Shown: one piece after another, positions 61,513 through 64,000 of the stretch
How the letters are laid out: every line of letters begins with the position of its first letter
Numbering within the stretch: the stretch's first letter is position 1
Source: an uncultured Roseovarius sp.
GTDB lineage: Bacteria; Pseudomonadota; Alphaproteobacteria; Rhodobacterales; Rhodobacteraceae
NCBI GenBank assembly: GCA_947496175.1
Contig: CANMBU010000001.1
Location: 992,001-1,056,000 of the forward strand
Direction of reading: 5' to 3'
Length of the DNA: 64,000 bases
Program-made: the position numbers and the translations under genes
Notes under the pieces: model-generated
The model's database searches: none
Seen by the model: the letters and a program-made list of their open reading frames with translations, nothing else
Told to the model about the DNA's origin: nothing

Positions 61513-62586
61513 TCACCAGCTCCCGCTGGCACCACCACCTGATGAAGTCCCCCCACCAAAGGAAGAAGAGCTGCTACTCGATGAGGATGAACTTTCACTC
61601 TTTTTTGGGATGATTTTGGTCACTGCATAAGTGTCGGCACAATTCAAACAGGTGTAGGTGACTTTTTTCTTACCTGTTGAGCTGGTGGTTGCATGCTCCA
61701 GAATTTCGGTTTCGCCCTGCAACGTCCGGTAGTTGCAACTACGGCAAGCGCTATATTGGGAAAACCACGATTTATAGGCTTCTATCGTGAGTCTCTCGCA
61801 TTTTGGACAGCGCCAAACATCGTAGTCAACGCTGTCGATCTCTTCTTCTTTGAGTTGGCCTTTGCGTAAATGTGCATCGTCCCAATGCTCTGCCAAAAGC
61901 TCCATCCGTGAGGAATCTACAGGACATATTCGCGGCGAGTATCGCAAGTATCTCCGATACATCCAAAACGCCAAACCGCCCAGCCCGGCAAGAATTGGAT
62001 AAAACAGAAAACTCAAAGCCTGGCCGAGAAAGCTGAATGCTGAGCGGATTAAACCACTAAGTCTCTCCATGACAGTCGGTGGTTCAGCCGTCAAATCCTC
62101 AATGACCGCATCAATACCACGCACGATACCCGCGCCGAAGCGGTTTGATCGAAACTCGGGCAGAATAACATCATCAACGATCCTCTGCATCGCGGCGTTC
62201 TTTGAAGTTCCATATCCCGATCCAACTTCAAGCCGCATTTTGCGATCATCCTTTGCGACGAGCATCATCACGCCATCGTTGCGATTTGCGTCCCCAACGC
62301 CCCAAGTGTTAAATAATCCGGTCGCGAACGGCTCTATTTCGCCCGAATATCCATAGTCCGACATGGATCGAATTGTGACGACGGTAAATTCGATGCCGGT
62401 ATCTCGGGTGAATGTACGGAGTTTTTCTCTCGAAATCTTCTTTGCCGAGTCAGACAACAGACCGGCAAAGTCGTTTACGTAGATTTCCTCGTAGTCTGGG
62501 AAATTCTGTGCCGCTGCCGCAATGGGCATAAAGAAGAGAACAACGAGAGGTTTTAGCAACTGATACATGCTTCTAAGAGCGTGCAT
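61513..62586 (-). CDS. TPM-domain membrane protein with zinc-ribbon and poly-Ser tail
   Basis: The 357-residue protein has a signal sequence (about 8-27), a TPM/YgcG domain (about 30-165; SEKL-like REKLRTFTRDTGIEFTVVTI, GVGDANRNDGVMMLVAKDDR and MRLEVGSGYG), a membrane segment (about 190-215), then a cytosolic or soluble part with three CxxC pairs (CPKC, CRSC, CLNC) and a tail with eleven serines in a row followed by Gly/Ser and a final Trp. TPM proteins are tied to photosystem repair in plants and to unknown envelope tasks in bacteria. The zinc-ribbon part is an addition. ATG at 62586 follows GAGG. It lies 12 bases after grpE. Confidence 0.85.
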   Translation of the reverse strand: MHALRSMYQLLKPLVVLFFMPIAAAAQNFPDYEEIYVNDFAGLLSDSAKKISREKLRTFTRDTGIEFTVVTIRSMSDYGYSGEIEPFATGLFNTWGVGDANRNDGVMMLVAKDDRKMRLEVGSGYGTSKNAAMQRIVDDVILPEFRSNRFGAGIVRGIDAVIEDLTAEPPTVMERLSGLIRSAFSFLGQALSFLFYPILAGLGGLAFWMYRRYLRYSPRICPVDSSRMELLAEHWDDAHLRKGQLKEEEIDSVDYDVWRCPKCERLTIEAYKSWFSQYSACRSCNYRTLQGETEILEHATTSSTGKKKVTYTCLNCADTYAVTKIIPKKSESSSSSSSSSSSFGGGTSSGGGASGSW

Positions 62587-62598
62587 CAGCCTCAAGTA

Positions 62599-63162
62599 TC
62601 AACCCGGGTTTGACGAAACACCAACCTGAGCCGGGCGTAAGATGCGATCGTGCAACATAAATCCCTGAGCTGAAACCTGAATGATTTCACCGGCTTTTGT
62701 TCCAGGAACAGGCGCTTCAAACATGGCCTCGTGCTCCTGCGGATCGAACTTGTCCCCCACTTCGGGATTGATCATACGAATACCGTGTTTGTTGAACACG
62801 TTGACAAGTTCACGCATCGTAAGCTCTATGCCTTCGATCAACGCCCCGGCCGCTTCGCGCTGTTCTTCTGTCACAGAGTCGACCGCACGCTTCATATTGT
62901 CGAAGACCGGAAGCAAATCACGTGAAAGCTTGGATCCGCCGTAATTTTCTGCTTCCATTCTATCTTTTTGAGCACGCTTACGGGCATTTTCTGCGTCAGC
63001 AAGAGCGCGCATGAATTTGTCTTGCAGCGCGTCCCGCTCGGCGCGCAGCTGTTCTATTTCATCTTCAGGCGTGTCGACCACATCATCAAAAATGACGGAT
63101 TGCTCTTCTGCTTCTGCCTGTTCAATGTCGTCCAGAAACTGTTCTTCTTTCGACTCAGCCAT
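62599..63162 (-). CDS. grpE: Nucleotide exchange factor GrpE
   Basis: The 187-residue protein has an acidic N terminus, a long coiled coil (about 30-85, DEIEQLRAERDALQDKFMRA) and a C-terminal beta domain (EGIELTMRELVNVFNKHGI, then GDKFDPQEHEAMFEAP, the family signature). It drives ADP release from DnaK. It follows hrcA by nine bases and precedes the TPM gene by 12 bases. The hrcA-grpE order without dnaK is common in alphaproteobacteria, where dnaKJ stands apart. Confidence 0.96.
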   Translation of the reverse strand: MAESKEEQFLDDIEQAEAEEQSVIFDDVVDTPEDEIEQLRAERDALQDKFMRALADAENARKRAQKDRMEAENYGGSKLSRDLLPVFDNMKRAVDSVTEEQREAAGALIEGIELTMRELVNVFNKHGIRMINPEVGDKFDPQEHEAMFEAPVPGTKAGEIIQVSAQGFMLHDRILRPAQVGVSSNPG

Positions 63163-63171
63163 GTCAGCCCT

Positions 63172-64000
63172 CTAACTTCGGTCGGCGATCAGCTTACCGA
63201 CAAGCTGCGCCGTATAATCAACAATCGGAACAATACGCCCGTAATTCAGGCGCGTCGGTCCAATAACACCCACAGCGCCCACAATCTTTCGATCAGAGTT
63301 CATATATGGAGATACAACCAAAGAGGAACCCGAAAGTGAGAAAAGTTTGTTCTCAGAGCCAATAAAAATGCGCACGCCTTCGCCTTGATCCGTTAATTCA
63401 AGGAATTCGGCAATGTCGCGTTTACGTTCGAGGTCATCGAACAAAGATCTAATGCGATCCAACTCTCCTTCGTCCGCGTCAGATTCGAGCAGATTCGAGC
63501 GTCCGCGTACAATCAAGCGCTCATAAGTGTCCGCCTCACCATCCCAAACAGCCAAACCACTTTCTACGAGCTGATGCGCAAGCTGATCAACTTCTTGCCG
63601 CCGCGCCTCAATCTGGGCCGTAATAACAGTTTGCAGCTCTGAGACCGTGCGTCCTTCAACCATGCTGTTCAAGAAGTTAGCAGCTTCGCGCATTGCGCTC
63701 GGCGTTTGACCGGCGGGAGGATGAAAAATGCGATTTTCTACATGCCCATCGGCAAAAACCAACACGACCAAAGCTCTATCCGGACCAAGGCTAACGAATT
63801 CAATGTGTTTTATTGGCGCTTCATGTTTGGGGGACAGAACAAGAGACGCACCCTGAGTGACGCCAGACAGCGCCGATCCAATGCGATCCAATGCGCCCGA
63901 AACGTCTTCTGAGTTAGATGAAAGCGTCGCATCAATCGTCTCGCGATCTGTCTCTTCGACATTGCGGACTTCCAAAAGGCCATCCACGAACATACGGAGC
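63172..64000 (-). CDS. hrcA: Heat-inducible repressor HrcA (3' part, cut by window edge)
   Basis: About 276 C-terminal residues are present; the frame stays open through base 64000, so the DNA-binding N terminus lies outside the window. The visible part includes the family segment MFVDGLLEV and the ligand/dimer domain with SLGPDRALVVLVFADGHVENR and VGVIGPTRLNYGRIVPIVDYTA. HrcA represses groESL and sometimes itself through CIRCE. No CIRCE repeat is seen in this window. It is followed by grpE after nine bases. Confidence 0.95.
   Translation of the reverse strand, partial: LRMFVDGLLEVRNVEETDRETIDATLSSNSEDVSGALDRIGSALSGVTQGASLVLSPKHEAPIKHIEFVSLGPDRALVVLVFADGHVENRIFHPPAGQTPSAMREAANFLNSMVEGRTVSELQTVITAQIEARRQEVDQLAHQLVESGLAVWDGEADTYERLIVRGRSNLLESDADEGELDRIRSLFDDLERKRDIAEFLELTDQGEGVRIFIGSENKLFSLSGSSLVVSPYMNSDRKIVGAVGVIGPTRLNYGRIVPIVDYTAQLVGKLIADRS

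Noticed and set aside
63480-63500. Tandem AGATTCGAGC pair in hrcA
   Set aside because: Two short copies inside a coding region that encode an ordinary Leu/Glu-rich stretch; likely chance. The same holds for the GATCCAATGC pair near 63866-63890.

Overview
The window reads as a chromosomal segment of an alphaproteobacterium of the order Rhodobacterales, most likely a marine member of the Roseobacter group. The grounds are the protein sequences (GltD, SecA, DnaK, NusA, HemH and others read as typical Rhodobacteraceae versions), the gene order rimP-nusA-ylxR-infB and lptC-lptA-lptB...hpf-ptsN, a heat-shock promoter of the alphaproteobacterial type before dnaK, and short intergenic gaps. Base composition looks even, near or slightly above half G+C by eye. 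I saw no insertion sequence, prophage, integrase, CRISPR array, rRNA or replication origin. One tRNA gene is present. No gap between genes exceeds 300 bases.

Layout. 1-3800: the end of a GFA-family gene, gltD, uppP and an NDUFA9-like dehydrogenase. 3947-7856: tRNA-Leu(CAG), a short ribonuclease D, the lipopolysaccharide export genes lptC-lptA-lptB, then hpf and ptsN. 7839-16886 (minus strand): a glycan locus with a two-domain sulfotransferase, a GT14-type glycosyltransferase, two paralogous family-2-type glycosyltransferases, galE, galU, kdsB and a CysQ-type phosphatase. 17005-18431: an orphan polysaccharide-type ABC permease and an exported SH3-type protein. 18469-31387: alkB, dnaK-dnaJ, radC, a PstS-like/OmpA fusion, an anchored protein of unknown function, secA, an exported parvulin, argJ and mutT. 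31446-36787: the infB-ylxR-nusA-rimP operon (minus) with an attenuator-like leader. 37021-43299: a prolyl aminopeptidase, ubiG, a comF-grxC-nitrilase-marR operon, a methyltransferase, hemH and a 62-residue exported protein. 43440-48408: two L,D-transpeptidase-type proteins around a CAP lipoprotein, an RNA uracil methyltransferase and an ABC exporter. 48586-58744: cca, two NUDIX genes, hsp33, a receiver-PP2C protein facing an HPt protein, argG, a Tat-signal protein, an aminotransferase/sulfotransferase-like pair, an exported msrA and a ribokinase. 58871-64000: mutS, a TPM-domain protein, grpE and the 3' part of hrcA.

How the genes fit together. Much of the window serves the envelope: CMP-Kdo supply (kdsB), LPS transport (lptCAB), lipid carrier recycling (uppP), Sec export and folding (secA, parvulin) and wall remodelling (L,D-transpeptidases). 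The 7.8-16.9 kb locus is best explained as synthesis and sulfation of a surface glycan. It combines UDP-sugar supply, transferases, a PAPS-dependent sulfotransferase and a phosphatase of the family that destroys PAP, the by-product of sulfation. That reading is inference. The stress set is split: dnaKJ has its own promoter, and hrcA-grpE lies about 40 kb away.

Most notable observations: a 44-base element of four 11-base repeats that occurs twice, both times directly after a stop codon and in the same orientation; the sulfated-glycan locus; an adjacent and coupled aminotransferase plus sulfotransferase-like pair that matches a fused plant protein as I remember it; and a Tat-signal protein carrying what looks like an FtsK-gamma-type winged helix.
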